Source of the DNA: an uncultured Acidobacteriia bacterium
Lineage (GTDB): Bacteria > Acidobacteriota > Terriglobia > Bryobacterales > Bryobacteraceae
Direction: 5' to 3'
Assembly: GCA_903828455.1 (NCBI GenBank)
Contig: CAIKMJ010000027.1
Span: 62,001-126,000 of the forward strand
Length of the DNA: 64,000 nucleotides
The translations under genes were made by a program, and so were the position numbers. How positions within the stretch are numbered: the first letter of the stretch is position 1; each line of letters begins with the position of its first letter. The notes under the pieces are model-generated. The model saw only the letters and a program-made list of their open reading frames with translations. It was not told the origin of the DNA and searched no databases. Positions 1 to 8,156 of this stretch are shown piece by piece.

Positions 1-2
1 CG

Positions 3-470
3 CGCGGGGCGGGGAGCGGCAGGATCGAGGCGATTGTGTATCAGCATCTGCCGGTATTTCACACGGAGCATTGTGTGTTCTGCCGGTTTCTTTCGAGCGG
101 AACCAGTTATAAAGACTGCGGGCGGCCGTGCGAGAAGCATCGCGTGGAGCTGCGCGACCAGGCGGGGCGGCTGCATCCGGTGATGGCGGACGTGGGGTGC
201 CGCAATACGGTGTTCGGAGCGGAGGCGCAGGAGGCGAGCGCGCATCTGGAGGCGTGGCGCAGGGCGGGGATCCGGCACTTCCGGCTGGAGTTTGCGCACG
301 AAACGGCGGAGGAGGCGGGCGAGGTGACCGGGCTGTTCGCGCAGGCCATTGCGGGAAAGATGACGGGCGCGGAGCTGGGGCGGCGGCTGAAGGCGATTGC
401 GCCGGGCGGGACAACGCAGGGGAGTTTGCACGTGGCGCCGCGCTACGATGTGCTGCCGGTATTGCAGTAA
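3..470 (+). CDS. Peptidase U32 family protein, C-terminal part (truncated by window edge)
   Basis: The reading frame is open from the first bases of the window, so the GTG at 36 in the ORF track is internal and the gene begins upstream. The visible part carries the cysteine-rich region typical of U32 proteins: HTEHCVFC, then KDCGRPCE, then DVGCRNTVF. In characterised U32 members such as UbiU, UbiV and RlhA, such cysteines bind an iron-sulfur cluster and the proteins act in RNA or ubiquinone hydroxylation rather than proteolysis. Which of these roles applies cannot be told from a C-terminal fragment. The stop is TAA. Confidence 0.75.
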   Translation, partial: RGAGSGRIEAIVYQHLPVFHTEHCVFCRFLSSGTSYKDCGRPCEKHRVELRDQAGRLHPVMADVGCRNTVFGAEAQEASAHLEAWRRAGIRHFRLEFAHETAEEAGEVTGLFAQAIAGKMTGAELGRRLKAIAPGGTTQGSLHVAPRYDVLPVLQ

Positions 471-548
471 GAGCGGGCGGGCGGCGGGGAGCGGGCGTTT
501 TGCCAGTGTGGCGGGGCTTTGGTATGCTGAGCCTCGGAAGGAATCCAA

Positions 549-1142
549 ATGAACATGAAAATGACCTACGTTTTTGGCGCGGTGGGGCTGCTGGCGATTG
601 CGAGCCTCGGGATCGGACTGGCGCAGGCGCCGGCCGGCGGCGGCGAGAAGAAGGCGGCGACGCCCGGCCTGACGCTGACGTCGAGCGATTTTGAAGACGG
701 CGGCATCATCCCGAACCGGTTTACGCAGGCCGATCCCAATGCGGTTTCGCCGAAGCTGGACTGGACGAACGTGCCGGAGGGCACGGTGAGTTTCACGCTG
801 ATTTTCCACGATCCGGATGCGGCGCTGCAGAAGAAGACCGACGACGTGCTGCACTGGATGATCTTCAACATTCCGGGCACGGCGAAGGGTCTGCCGCAGG
901 GCGTGCAGAAGGTTGCGACGATGCCGGACGGGACGGTGCAGGGCAAGAACCGGGCGGGTAATGTGGGCTACATGGGTCCGGGCGCGCCGGCGCAGGGTCC
1001 GTATCATCACTACACGTTCGAGCTGTTCGCGCTGGATACGAAGCTGGACCTGAAAGAAGATGCGACGCGGGCGGATGTGCTGAAGGCGCTCGACGGGCAT
1101 ATTCTGGGCAAGGGCGTGCTGGAAGGCCGGTTCCATCGCTAG
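549..1142 (+). CDS. YbhB/YbcL family Raf-kinase-inhibitor-like protein (PEBP fold), secreted
   Basis: A 197-aa protein with an N-terminal signal peptide (hydrophobic stretch of about residues 7-24, then AQA) followed by the PEBP fold. Recognisable elements are DWTNVPEGTVSFTLIFHDPDA in the first ligand-pocket strand, LHWMIFNIP, and GPYHHYTFELFALD near the C-terminus. Bacterial YbhB/YbcL proteins bind small anionic ligands, but their physiological role is not established. An AAGGAA ribosome-binding site lies just before the ATG. The protein is probably periplasmic. It appears monocistronic, with no obvious functional link to its neighbours. Confidence 0.85.
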   Translation: MNMKMTYVFGAVGLLAIASLGIGLAQAPAGGGEKKAATPGLTLTSSDFEDGGIIPNRFTQADPNAVSPKLDWTNVPEGTVSFTLIFHDPDAALQKKTDDVLHWMIFNIPGTAKGLPQGVQKVATMPDGTVQGKNRAGNVGYMGPGAPAQGPYHHYTFELFALDTKLDLKEDATRADVLKALDGHILGKGVLEGRFHR

Positions 1143-1201
1143 AAAGATCGCCAGAAAGAAAGCCGAACCGAGGCAATGACGCGGCGGCGGGCCCTTGCGG
1201 G

Positions 1202-1251
1202 CTTCGCCGCCGTTTGTTTTGAGGGACTTCGCCGCCGTTTGTTTTGAGGGA
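1202..1251. repeat. Exact 25-bp tandem duplication, two copies
   Basis: The unit beginning CTTCGCCGCCGTTTG occurs twice head to tail (1202-1226 and 1227-1251) in the gap between the PEBP gene and the GT87 gene. The copies are identical, so the duplication is recent. The unit length is not a multiple of 3 and it lies outside coding sequence. Confidence 0.85.
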
Positions 1252-1325
1252 CATGGGGGGCTGGCGGGGCGGCCCTATCCGAAGTCGATCTTGACCGCTT
1301 GCGGGGGTGCGCCGAGACTGGGAAC

Positions 1326-2444
1326 ATGTCGCGTACCGGCCGAGCCGGCGTCATCATCCTTTGCCTCGCCGGACTGGCGGTGAATGCCGCGCTGATCGGG
1401 CCGGCGTGGATCTATACGGCGACGGCGCAGACGGACTTCATGGATCTGTACGCGGGCGGCAGGCTGGCGTTCACGCACGATCTGTATGTGCCGGCGAAGG
1501 TGATGGAGGCCGAGCTGCAGGCGGAAGGCAAGTACAGCCCGACGCGGCTGTTCATGCGGCTGCCGTGTTTTTCGCTGTTCTACTGGCCGCTGGCGCAGTT
1601 GCCGTATCAGGCGGCGTCGAGAGTCTGGGAGGCGCTGTGCGGGCTCAGCGTGGCGGCCTTCGCGATGCTTTGGCCGGCGCGGCGACGATGGCACACGGCG
1701 GTGGCCTGCAGCTGGTGTCTGCCGCTGATGATGACGGTGGCGGAGGGGCAGGACATTGGCTTTGTGCTGCTGGCGATGGCGGGTTCGGCAATGCTGCTGC
1801 TGCGGCGGCGCGCGGGGCTGGCCGGCGCGGTGGCGTCGCTGTGCCTGGCGAAGTTCCACCTGTTTCTGCTGGTGCCGGTGTGGATCTGCGCGCGGAAGCA
1901 ATGGCGGTTTGCGCGGGGGCTGGCGGCGGGATGCGCGGGGCTGGGGGCGCTGTGCTTTGTGGCGGGCGGAATGGACTGGCCGCTGCGGTACTACGCGCTG
2001 ATTCGCGAGCCGGGCAATAATCCGTACAGCGAAATCATGCCGAATCTGCACTCGCTGTTCAGCGGGCTGCCGCACGGCGGGTGGATGGAAGTGGCGGGTG
2101 CGGCGGTGGTTGCGCTGGCGGTCTGGACGGTTTCACGAAGGCAAAGCGCGGAGTGCGGGCTGGCGGCGGCGCTGGCGGGCGGGATTCTGGTGGCGCCGCA
2201 CGCGTATATGGCCGACTGCGCGATGGCGGTTCCGGCGGTGCTGCTGCTGATGCGGCGGAGGGGCAGCTTTCTGCCGATGCAGGTTCTCTTCGCGGTGCTG
2301 CTGGCGCCGGTTCCGTGGGTGCTGCTGATGATGGGCATGGGGACGCCGGCGCGCCTCGCGATCGGAGCGATGGTGTTCGGGCTGCCGTTTTACGGCCGGA
2401 TGCGGCGCGGGCCGGAAGCGCGCGGGGTGCTGCAGCCGGCGTAG
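1326..2444 (+). CDS. GT87 (DUF2029) family polytopic membrane glycosyltransferase
   Basis: About 372 aa and mostly hydrophobic, with roughly nine or ten predicted membrane segments. The first loop contains a TDFMDLYAGGR motif and acidic residues shortly after the first membrane helix, as in GT-C-fold enzymes of the DUF2029/GT87 family, which transfer sugars from polyprenyl-phosphate donors on the outer face of the inner membrane. A later PNLHSLFSG stretch is also typical of the family. I chose the ATG at 1326 (MSRTGRAGV) over the TTG at 1299 because it directly precedes the first hydrophobic helix. The acceptor is unknown and no glycan operon surrounds it. Confidence 0.7.
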   Translation: MSRTGRAGVIILCLAGLAVNAALIGPAWIYTATAQTDFMDLYAGGRLAFTHDLYVPAKVMEAELQAEGKYSPTRLFMRLPCFSLFYWPLAQLPYQAASRVWEALCGLSVAAFAMLWPARRRWHTAVACSWCLPLMMTVAEGQDIGFVLLAMAGSAMLLLRRRAGLAGAVASLCLAKFHLFLLVPVWICARKQWRFARGLAAGCAGLGALCFVAGGMDWPLRYYALIREPGNNPYSEIMPNLHSLFSGLPHGGWMEVAGAAVVALAVWTVSRRQSAECGLAAALAGGILVAPHAYMADCAMAVPAVLLLMRRRGSFLPMQVLFAVLLAPVPWVLLMMGMGTPARLAIGAMVFGLPFYGRMRRGPEARGVLQPA

Positions 2445-2447
2445 CTT

Positions 2448-2507
2448 TAACGGGTGCAGGTCTAACGGGCACGGAGCTAACGGGCACGGAGCTAACGGGC
2501 ACAAAGC
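2448..2507. repeat. 15-bp tandem repeat, four units, at a convergent gene junction
   Basis: Four consecutive 15-bp units (consensus TAACGGGCACGGAGC) run from 4 bp after the GT87 stop to the stop codon of the opposing decarboxylase gene. Units 2 and 3 are identical and units 1 and 4 are diverged. Each unit carries TAA, so the array contributes stop codons in one forward frame. Confidence 0.85.
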
Positions 2508-3931
2508 TAGCCGGCGTGGGCGGCGCAGCGGAGGATGGCCGCGGCCGAGGCGTCGATATCGGCTTCCGTGGTGGACCAGTTCGAGACGGAGATGCGCATG
2601 GCGTGCATGCCGTGCCAGTCGGTGGCGCTGAGCCAGCAGGTGCCGTCCTGCTGGACGCGGCGGATGACGGCGGCGGTATTGGCATCGGTAGTGGCATCGG
2701 TGTCGGCGGCGGGGTGGAAGCGGACGAGCACCTGGTTGAGAACGACGTCGTTGAGGATTTCGACGCCGGGGCCGGCCGAGAGGCGTTCCGCCATGCGCCG
2801 GGCGAGGGCGCAGCAGCGCTCGATCATTTCGGCAACGCCGTTGCGGCCGAGGCTGCGCAGGGCGGCGTAGACGGTGAAGCCGCGGGCGCGGCGGGAGGCT
2901 TCGGGCGTCCAGTTGTGGTTGTCGCGAATTTGGTGGGGATCGGCGGCGGGGTCGGGCTGGTAGTAGGGGGCGAGGAGCGTCATGGCGTTCCAGTGGGCGG
3001 CGCGGTCGGCAACGATGGCGAGGCCGCAATCGTAGGGGACGTTGAGCCATTTGTGGCCGTCGACGGCGAGTGAGTCGGCCAGTTCGATGCCGGCGAGCAG
3101 AGGACGGAGCGAGGGCGAGGCGGCGGCCCAGAGACCGAAGGCGCCATCGACGTGCAGCCAGCCGCGGCGGGCGCGGACGGCGGCGGCGATATCGGCAAGG
3201 GGGTCGATGGCGCCGGTGTTGACGTTGCCGGCCTGGGCGCAGACGAGGACGGGGGTATCGATAGCGGCGAGGGTGGAGACGAGCGCATCGGTGCGCATGC
3301 GGCCCTGGGGGTCGGTGGGGATGCGGAGGGCGCGGTCGCGGCCGAGGCCGAGCATCTGGAGGGCGGCGAAGATGGAGACGTGGGATTCGTCGCTGGCGAC
3401 GATGGTGACGGGGGGCGCGCCGGCGAGGCCGAGGCGTTCGACGTCCCAGCCGAGCTGGCTGTAAAGCGCATGGCGGGCGGCGGCGAGACAGGTGAAGCTG
3501 GCCATGGTGCAGCCGGTGGTGAAGCCGATGCTGTGGGTGGCGGGAAGGCCGAAGATTTCAAGCAGCCAGGCGGCGGCGACGTGTTCGGCGACGGCGGCGG
3601 CGGGCGAGGAGATGGAGGAGAAGGCGTTCTGATCCCAGGCGGAGGTGAGCCAGTCGGCGGCGAGGGCGGCGGGCAGCGAGCCGCCGATGACGAAGCCGAA
3701 GAAGCGGGGGCCGGGAGAGGCGAGGAGGCCGGGGGCGATGGCGGAGGCGAGGTGTTCGATCACCTGAGCGGGATCTTCGCCGCGGGCGGGAAGGGGACCG
3801 CCGGCGCGGGCGGCCATGGCGGCGAAGCTGGCGACGCCGGCGGGCAGGGCGACGGGGCGAGTGTCGAGGCTGTTGAGGAATTCGAGCGCGAGGTCACAGG
3901 TGCGGCGCAGCAGATCCGGAGTGGCTTGCAT
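2507..3931 (-). CDS. Pyridoxal-phosphate-dependent group II decarboxylase (aromatic-L-amino-acid decarboxylase-like)
   Basis: 474 aa, the usual length for the AADC/tyrosine decarboxylase family. Family landmarks are all present: TTGCTMASF in the cofactor loop, His184 in DESHVS (ring-stacking histidine), Asp262 in LHVDGAFG (binds the pyridine nitrogen), and the Schiff-base lysine Lys294 in VDGHKWLNVPYDCG. The protein is therefore expected to be an active cytosolic PLP enzyme that decarboxylates an amino acid or acts as a related lyase. The substrate cannot be deduced. Near residues 400-418 there is a low-complexity stretch, DTDATTDANTAA, encoded by imperfect 12-bp repeats, which looks like a local expansion. 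It is transcribed alone and convergent with the GT87 gene. Confidence 0.85.
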   Translation of the reverse strand: MQATPDLLRRTCDLALEFLNSLDTRPVALPAGVASFAAMAARAGGPLPARGEDPAQVIEHLASAIAPGLLASPGPRFFGFVIGGSLPAALAADWLTSAWDQNAFSSISSPAAAVAEHVAAAWLLEIFGLPATHSIGFTTGCTMASFTCLAAARHALYSQLGWDVERLGLAGAPPVTIVASDESHVSIFAALQMLGLGRDRALRIPTDPQGRMRTDALVSTLAAIDTPVLVCAQAGNVNTGAIDPLADIAAAVRARRGWLHVDGAFGLWAAASPSLRPLLAGIELADSLAVDGHKWLNVPYDCGLAIVADRAAHWNAMTLLAPYYQPDPAADPHQIRDNHNWTPEASRRARGFTVYAALRSLGRNGVAEMIERCCALARRMAERLSAGPGVEILNDVVLNQVLVRFHPAADTDATTDANTAAVIRRVQQDGTCWLSATDWHGMHAMRISVSNWSTTEADIDASAAAILRCAAHAG

Positions 3932-3947
3932 GTGGCCAGGATAACCT

Positions 3948-3975
3948 GGTCAGGATCATTCGGTCAGGATCATTC
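3948..3975. repeat. 14-bp tandem duplication, two units
   Basis: GGTCAGGATCATTC occurs twice head to tail just upstream of the decarboxylase start and just downstream of the DUF6152 stop (both on the minus strand). The copies are identical. Confidence 0.85.
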
Positions 3976-3980
3976 GGGCG

Positions 3981-4376
3981 CTATTTCTGGCGGCCCCACT
4001 GGAAGCCGTCGCGGCGGCGGATGCCGAGGACGTGGATGCGGTGCTCGTCGGGAGGGCGGCCGGGGTTGCCGATGACGGTGAGATCGTCGCCGGGTTTGAG
4101 TTTGTTCTTGCCGATGCCCTCGTTGCTGAGTTTGCCGGCGCCGGACCATTCGCCGATCCAGGGTTCGGGGGCGCCCTGGTCGCCGGCGACTTCGAGGCGC
4201 AGCAGGGAGTGCGGATTGCCGTACTCAAATTTGACGACGCTGGCGTGGATGCTGATGGTCTTATCGACGAAGTATTCGCCGGCCCACGAATGATGCGCCG
4301 CGAGCGGGGCGGCGAGGGCCGGGAGAAGAATCAGCAGGGGCCAGAATCGATTCAGAGACAGACCGGGCAGAAACAT
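3981..4376 (-). CDS. DUF6152 family secreted protein
   Basis: 131 aa from the chosen start. A signal peptide with hydrophobic core FWPLLILLPALAAPLAA is followed by the HHSWAGEY motif that opens DUF6152 proteins. The rest contains PHSLLRLEV, PGDDLTVIGNPGRP and a C-terminal RRRDGFQW, all normal for the family, which is predicted to be a periplasmic beta-rich domain of unknown function. The start at 4376 is preferred over 4427 because AAAGGTGG lies a normal distance upstream and the signal peptide then begins cleanly. In Acidobacteria this family often occurs near DLSGIWE-type secreted proteins, one of which is at 53.4-54.2 kb here. Confidence 0.75.
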   Translation of the reverse strand: MFLPGLSLNRFWPLLILLPALAAPLAAHHSWAGEYFVDKTISIHASVVKFEYGNPHSLLRLEVAGDQGAPEPWIGEWSGAGKLSNEGIGKNKLKPGDDLTVIGNPGRPPDEHRIHVLGIRRRDGFQWGRQK

Positions 4377-4434
4377 AGCGGCGCCACCTTTCGTTTCCAG
4401 ATACCACAATAACTCCGAACGGGGCAAATGAAAC

Positions 4435-4613
4435 GGGCCCGCGGGGCGCGGCGGGGTTTGCCGGGGCTGCGGCGGCGGGTTTGCCTGGACTGCGGCGGCG
4501 GGGTATGCCGGGACTGCGGCGGCGGCGTTTGCCGGGACTGCGGCGGCGGGGTTTGCCGGGCCCGCGGGGCGCGGCGGGGTTTGCCGGACTGCGGCGGCGG
4601 GTTTTGCCTGGAC
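4435..4613. repeat. GC-rich degenerate tandem array (about 24-bp unit, with a longer duplication)
   Basis: Almost the whole gap between DUF6152 and the protease gene consists of variants of GTTTGCCGGGACTGCGGCGGCG, about six units of roughly 24 bp. A segment beginning GGGCCCGCGGGGCGCGGCGG recurs about 123 bp later (4435 and 4558), so there is a second, longer level of duplication. ORFs through it on either strand encode only Arg, Gly and Pro-rich repeats and are not credible genes. The array ends about 100 bp before the protease ribosome-binding site. Confidence 0.85.
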
Positions 4614-4726
4614 GGGGGCCGGGACTGGCGGGGGACTGGGGCACGCCGGGCTAAACCCGCCTCAAACTTCCCTTCGCCGCGCCGATACGACTATTTCCAG
4701 CAGTTCAAACAGCAGGAGGTAGCAGG

Positions 4727-7700
4727 TTGCGAACCCAGTGTGCGCGCGTGCTCGCCGGAGCTTATCTGGCGTGCCTTTTGATCCCCGTGTCGATACTTGT
4801 TCCCGCGGATTTACGAGCCGCGGCAGCCGACCGGGTGACGGCGGCGGTCGATTCCGGCCGATTGGTGCGGCTGGAGGGCGGAGTGCATCCGCTGGCGCGG
4901 GCGGAAGCGGAGCGAGGCGCGGTGGAGGCGGAGCGGCAGATCAGCGGGATGAGTCTGGATCTGGCGCCGACGCCGGAGCAGCAGGCGGCGCTCGAAGCGC
5001 TGCTCGAAGCGCAGCGGGATCCGGGATCGGCGGATTATCAGCGCTGGCTGACGCCGGCCGGGTTTGGCGAGCGGTTTGGCGTGAGTGCGAACGATTTTGC
5101 GCGGGTGGCTTCGTGGCTGGAGGCGGAGGGGTTCACGATCGAGCACCGGGCCGAGGCGCGCAACTGGATTCTGTTCGGCGGGACGGCGGCGCAGGTGGCG
5201 CGGACGTTCCACACGTCGCTGCGGCGCTATGAGGTGGATGGCGAGATGCATTATGCCAACAGCGTGGCGCCTTCGGTGCCGGAGGCATTTGGCGGGGTGG
5301 TGACGGCGATCCGGGGGCTGGACGATTTTCGTCCGAAGCCGACGCGGACGGTGGCGAAGGTGGTGCCGGATTTCAATGCGGCGGGCGGGGTTCATTATCT
5401 TGCGCCGGACGATCTGGCGGCGATCTACGACATTGCTCCGCTGTACAAAGCCGGCTACGACGGGCTGGGGCAGAGGCTGGCGGTTGCGGGGCAGACCGAT
5501 ATCAACGTTGCGGATCTGCGGCAGTTTCGCACGCAGTTCGGCATGCCGGTGCGGGATCCGCAGGTGGTGGTGACGGGGGCGGATCCGGGCACCAGCAAGA
5601 ACGACCTGATTGAGGCGACGCTCGATCTGGAGTGGGCGGGCGCGGTGGCGCGGAGCGCGACGCTGGTGTACGTGAATTCGGGGAACGTGTTCACGTCGGC
5701 GCAGTATGCGATCAGCCAGAATCTGGCGCCGGTGCTGAGCTTCAGTTACGGGGCGTGCGAGACGGTGGCGCCGGCGGGATTCCGGGCGGTGGCGCAGCAG
5801 GCGGCGGCGCAGGGCATCACGTGGATTACGGCGTCGGGCGACCAGGGGGCGGCGGCGTGCGACTACGGGGCGGCGGTGGCGACGCACGGGCCGGCGGTGA
5901 GCTTCCCGGCCGATATTCCGGAGATCGTGGCGGTGGGCGGCGCCGAATTCAACGAGCCGGCGACGGCGTGGGCGGCGCAGAACGGGACGACGTTTGCTTC
6001 GGCGCTCGGCTATATGGCGGAGAAGGGATGGAACGACAGCGCGGCGAGCGGGGAGCTTTCGGCGAGCGGCGGCGGGGCGAGCGTGCTGTTCGCCAAGCCG
6101 TGGTGGCAGACGGGCGCGGGCGTGCCGGCCGATAATGCGCGCGATGTGCCGGATGTTGCGCTGGCGGCGTCGGCGCTGCACGACGGATTCATGATTTATT
6201 CGGGCGGGCAGCTGATGGCGGTGGGGGGAACGTCGGCGAGCGCGCCGGCGTTTGCGGGCATGGTCGCGCTGCTGAATCAGTATCTGGTGGCGAAGGGTTC
6301 GATTCCGGCGGCGGGACTGGGGAATCTCAACCCGGGGCTTTATGCGCTGGCGGCGAGTTCTGGCGGCATCTTTCACGACATTACGACGGGCAACAACATT
6401 GTGCCGTGCCGGACGGGTTCGGCGGGCTGCGCGAACGGAGCGTTCGGCTACACGGCGGGACCGGGCTACGACCTCGTGACGGGACTCGGCTCGGTGGACG
6501 CGTACAATCTGGTGACGAAGTGGACGGCGGTGCCGGCGGCCACGGGAACGACGACGACGCTGGCGGCGAGCGCGGCGCAGATTGCGGCGGCGGGAAGCGT
6601 GCTGCTGACGGCGACGGTGGCGGCGGTGAGCGGGACGGCGGCGCCGACGGGCAGCGTGACGTTCACGGCGGGGTCGGTGGTTTTGGGGTCGGCGGCGCTG
6701 GGGTCGGCGGCACTGGGCGGCGCGGGCGGCGGGGCGGCGGTCGCCACCCTGACGGTCAAAGGCAGTGCGCTGGCGAGCGGCGCAAACACGGTTACGGCGG
6801 CGTATCTGGCGACGGGCGTGTTCCGCGATTCGAACGGCACGGCGACGGTGACGGTGATTCCGGCGGCGCCGGTGGCGACGGCGACAACGGTATCGGCGAG
6901 TCCGGCCAGTGTGGCGGCCAGCGGCTCGACGACGCTGACGGTTACGGTGAAGGCCGCGAGCGGAAGCGTGGCGCCGGGCGGCGCGGTGGCGCTGAGTGCG
7001 GGCAAGACGGTGCTGGGAACGGTGACTCTGGCGGCGGCGGGAGCGAGCGGCACGGGGGTGCTGACGGTCAAGGCGTCGGCACTGGCGGCGGGAGCGAATA
7101 CGATTGCGGCGGCGTATACGGCGTCGACAGGGTTTGCGAATTCGGCGGGCACGGTGGTGGTGACGGTGACGGGGGCGACGAGCCCGACAGCGCCATCTCC
7201 GACGTCGCCATCTCCGACGGCGCCCGGCACGACAGCGCCCGGCACGACAGCGACAAGCACGACGCTGACCGCCAGCCCGGCGAGCATCGCGGCGAAGGCG
7301 TCGACGGTGCTGAACGCGGTGGTGAAGCCGCTCGGCGGCAGCGCGCAGCCGACCGGCGCGGTGCAGTTTCTGCTGGCCGGCAAGCCCGCGGGCACGGCGA
7401 ATATCGTGGTGGCCAACAGCACGGCCACGGCAAGCCTGACGCTGGCGGGGAGTTTGCTGGCGACGGGGAGCAACAGCGTGACGGCGAGTTACCTCGGGGC
7501 GGGGGGCTTCGGCGCTTCGACCTCGCCGGCGATTGCGGTGACGGTGGCGCCGCCGCTGATTGCGACGACGCTGGTGGTGGTGCCGCTGACATCGGCGGCG
7601 CAGCAGAACGGCGCGAGGCAGTTTACGGCGACGGTGATTCCGGTGTCGGGGACGGCTGTTCCGGGCGGGACGGTGACGCTGACGAGGGGAAATGTGACGC

Positions 7701-7867
7701 TGGCGAGCGGGACGCTGTCGGCGGGGGGGAGCGCGACGTTCAGTATTGCGGCGGGAGGATTGCCGACGGGGACATCGGTGATTACGGCAAGCTACAGCGG
7801 GTCGGCCACGTTTGCGCCGGCGGTGGCGACGTTTACGGTGTCGGCAGCGCAGAGTACGACGAGATAG
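4727..7867 (+). CDS. Secreted S53 family peptidase (sedolisin/pro-kumamolisin) with C-terminal Ig-like repeats
   Basis: 1046 aa. The start is a TTG with a strong AGGAGGT site 7-8 nt upstream. After a signal peptide (about residues 1-33) comes a pro-kumamolisin activation domain (about 35-200, including LTPAGFGERFGVS). The sedolisin catalytic domain follows: Glu and Asp in LIEATLDLEW (about 292-297), Asp in ASGDQGA (about 371) and Ser in GGTSASAPAF (about 500). A calcium-site-like GPGYDLVTGLGSVD closes it. From about residue 590 to the end there are roughly four bacterial Ig-like (Big_3_5-type) domains, with a Pro/Thr/Ser linker built from 15-bp DNA repeats. It is expected to be an acid-active extracellular endopeptidase. 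The Ig-like tail may act in anchoring or substrate binding. Confidence 0.9.
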   Translation: MRTQCARVLAGAYLACLLIPVSILVPADLRAAAADRVTAAVDSGRLVRLEGGVHPLARAEAERGAVEAERQISGMSLDLAPTPEQQAALEALLEAQRDPGSADYQRWLTPAGFGERFGVSANDFARVASWLEAEGFTIEHRAEARNWILFGGTAAQVARTFHTSLRRYEVDGEMHYANSVAPSVPEAFGGVVTAIRGLDDFRPKPTRTVAKVVPDFNAAGGVHYLAPDDLAAIYDIAPLYKAGYDGLGQRLAVAGQTDINVADLRQFRTQFGMPVRDPQVVVTGADPGTSKNDLIEATLDLEWAGAVARSATLVYVNSGNVFTSAQYAISQNLAPVLSFSYGACETVAPAGFRAVAQQAAAQGITWITASGDQGAAACDYGAAVATHGPAVSFPADIPEIVAVGGAEFNEPATAWAAQNGTTFASALGYMAEKGWNDSAASGELSASGGGASVLFAKPWWQTGAGVPADNARDVPDVALAASALHDGFMIYSGGQLMAVGGTSASAPAFAGMVALLNQYLVAKGSIPAAGLGNLNPGLYALAASSGGIFHDITTGNNIVPCRTGSAGCANGAFGYTAGPGYDLVTGLGSVDAYNLVTKWTAVPAATGTTTTLAASAAQIAAAGSVLLTATVAAVSGTAAPTGSVTFTAGSVVLGSAALGSAALGGAGGGAAVATLTVKGSALASGANTVTAAYLATGVFRDSNGTATVTVIPAAPVATATTVSASPASVAASGSTTLTVTVKAASGSVAPGGAVALSAGKTVLGTVTLAAAGASGTGVLTVKASALAAGANTIAAAYTASTGFANSAGTVVVTVTGATSPTAPSPTSPSPTAPGTTAPGTTATSTTLTASPASIAAKASTVLNAVVKPLGGSAQPTGAVQFLLAGKPAGTANIVVANSTATASLTLAGSLLATGSNSVTASYLGAGGFGASTSPAIAVTVAPPLIATTLVVVPLTSAAQQNGARQFTATVIPVSGTAVPGGTVTLTRGNVTLASGTLSAGGSATFSIAAGGLPTGTSVITASYSGSATFAPAVATFTVSAAQSTTR
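7190..7264 (+). repeat. 15-bp in-frame tandem repeat in the protease linker, five units
   Basis: Five consecutive 15-bp units, two of type GCGCCATCTCCGACG and three of type GCGCCCGGCACGACA, encode the linker APSPTSPSPTAPGTTAPGTT between the second and third Ig-like domains. Units 3 and 4 are identical. The unit is a multiple of 3, so copy-number change keeps the frame. Confidence 0.85.
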
Positions 7868-7906
7868 GGTTGGGGAGCGCGGCGGCGGGATGTGATGAGG
7901 CTGCGA

Positions 7907-8143
7907 TCAGGCTGCGGTCACGCCGGTGACGACGCCGGTGACGGGGATGCCGGCGCGCTGCAGCACCGCTTCCACGTCGCTTGCGCGCAGACGCGTGGCG
8001 TCGAACAGAACGGTCAGTTCCTCGCGCGAGGGCGCGATGCGGATGTGCTCGATGCCGTAGAGAGAACAGGCGTTGGCGATCTGCTCCATGAGGGGCTCAT
8101 CGAGCGGCCGCTGCAGGCGGAAATTTTTCTGAACCTTGGTCAT
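7907..8143 (-). CDS. Small HMA-like (ferredoxin-fold) hypothetical protein
   Basis: 78 aa from the ATG at 8143; an ATG at 8173 would add ten residues and overlap thiD by 17 bp. The pattern NFRLQRPLDEPLMEQIANACSL then IEHIRIAPSREELTVLFD then LRASDVEAVLQRAGIPV fits a beta-alpha-beta-beta-alpha-beta fold like heavy-metal-associated domains, but the CxxC metal motif is absent. It is the last gene of the minus-strand lpxD-thiD run, so it is probably cotranscribed. No function can be assigned; a ligand-binding or protein-interaction role is only a guess from the fold. Confidence 0.55.
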   Translation of the reverse strand: MTKVQKNFRLQRPLDEPLMEQIANACSLYGIEHIRIAPSREELTVLFDATRLRASDVEAVLQRAGIPVTGVVTGVTAA

Positions 8144-8156
8144 GTTGGAAATTGAA

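Noticed and set aside
4435-4613. Possible CRISPR-like array
   Set aside because: The repeats are contiguous and degenerate with no unique spacers, and there are no cas genes.
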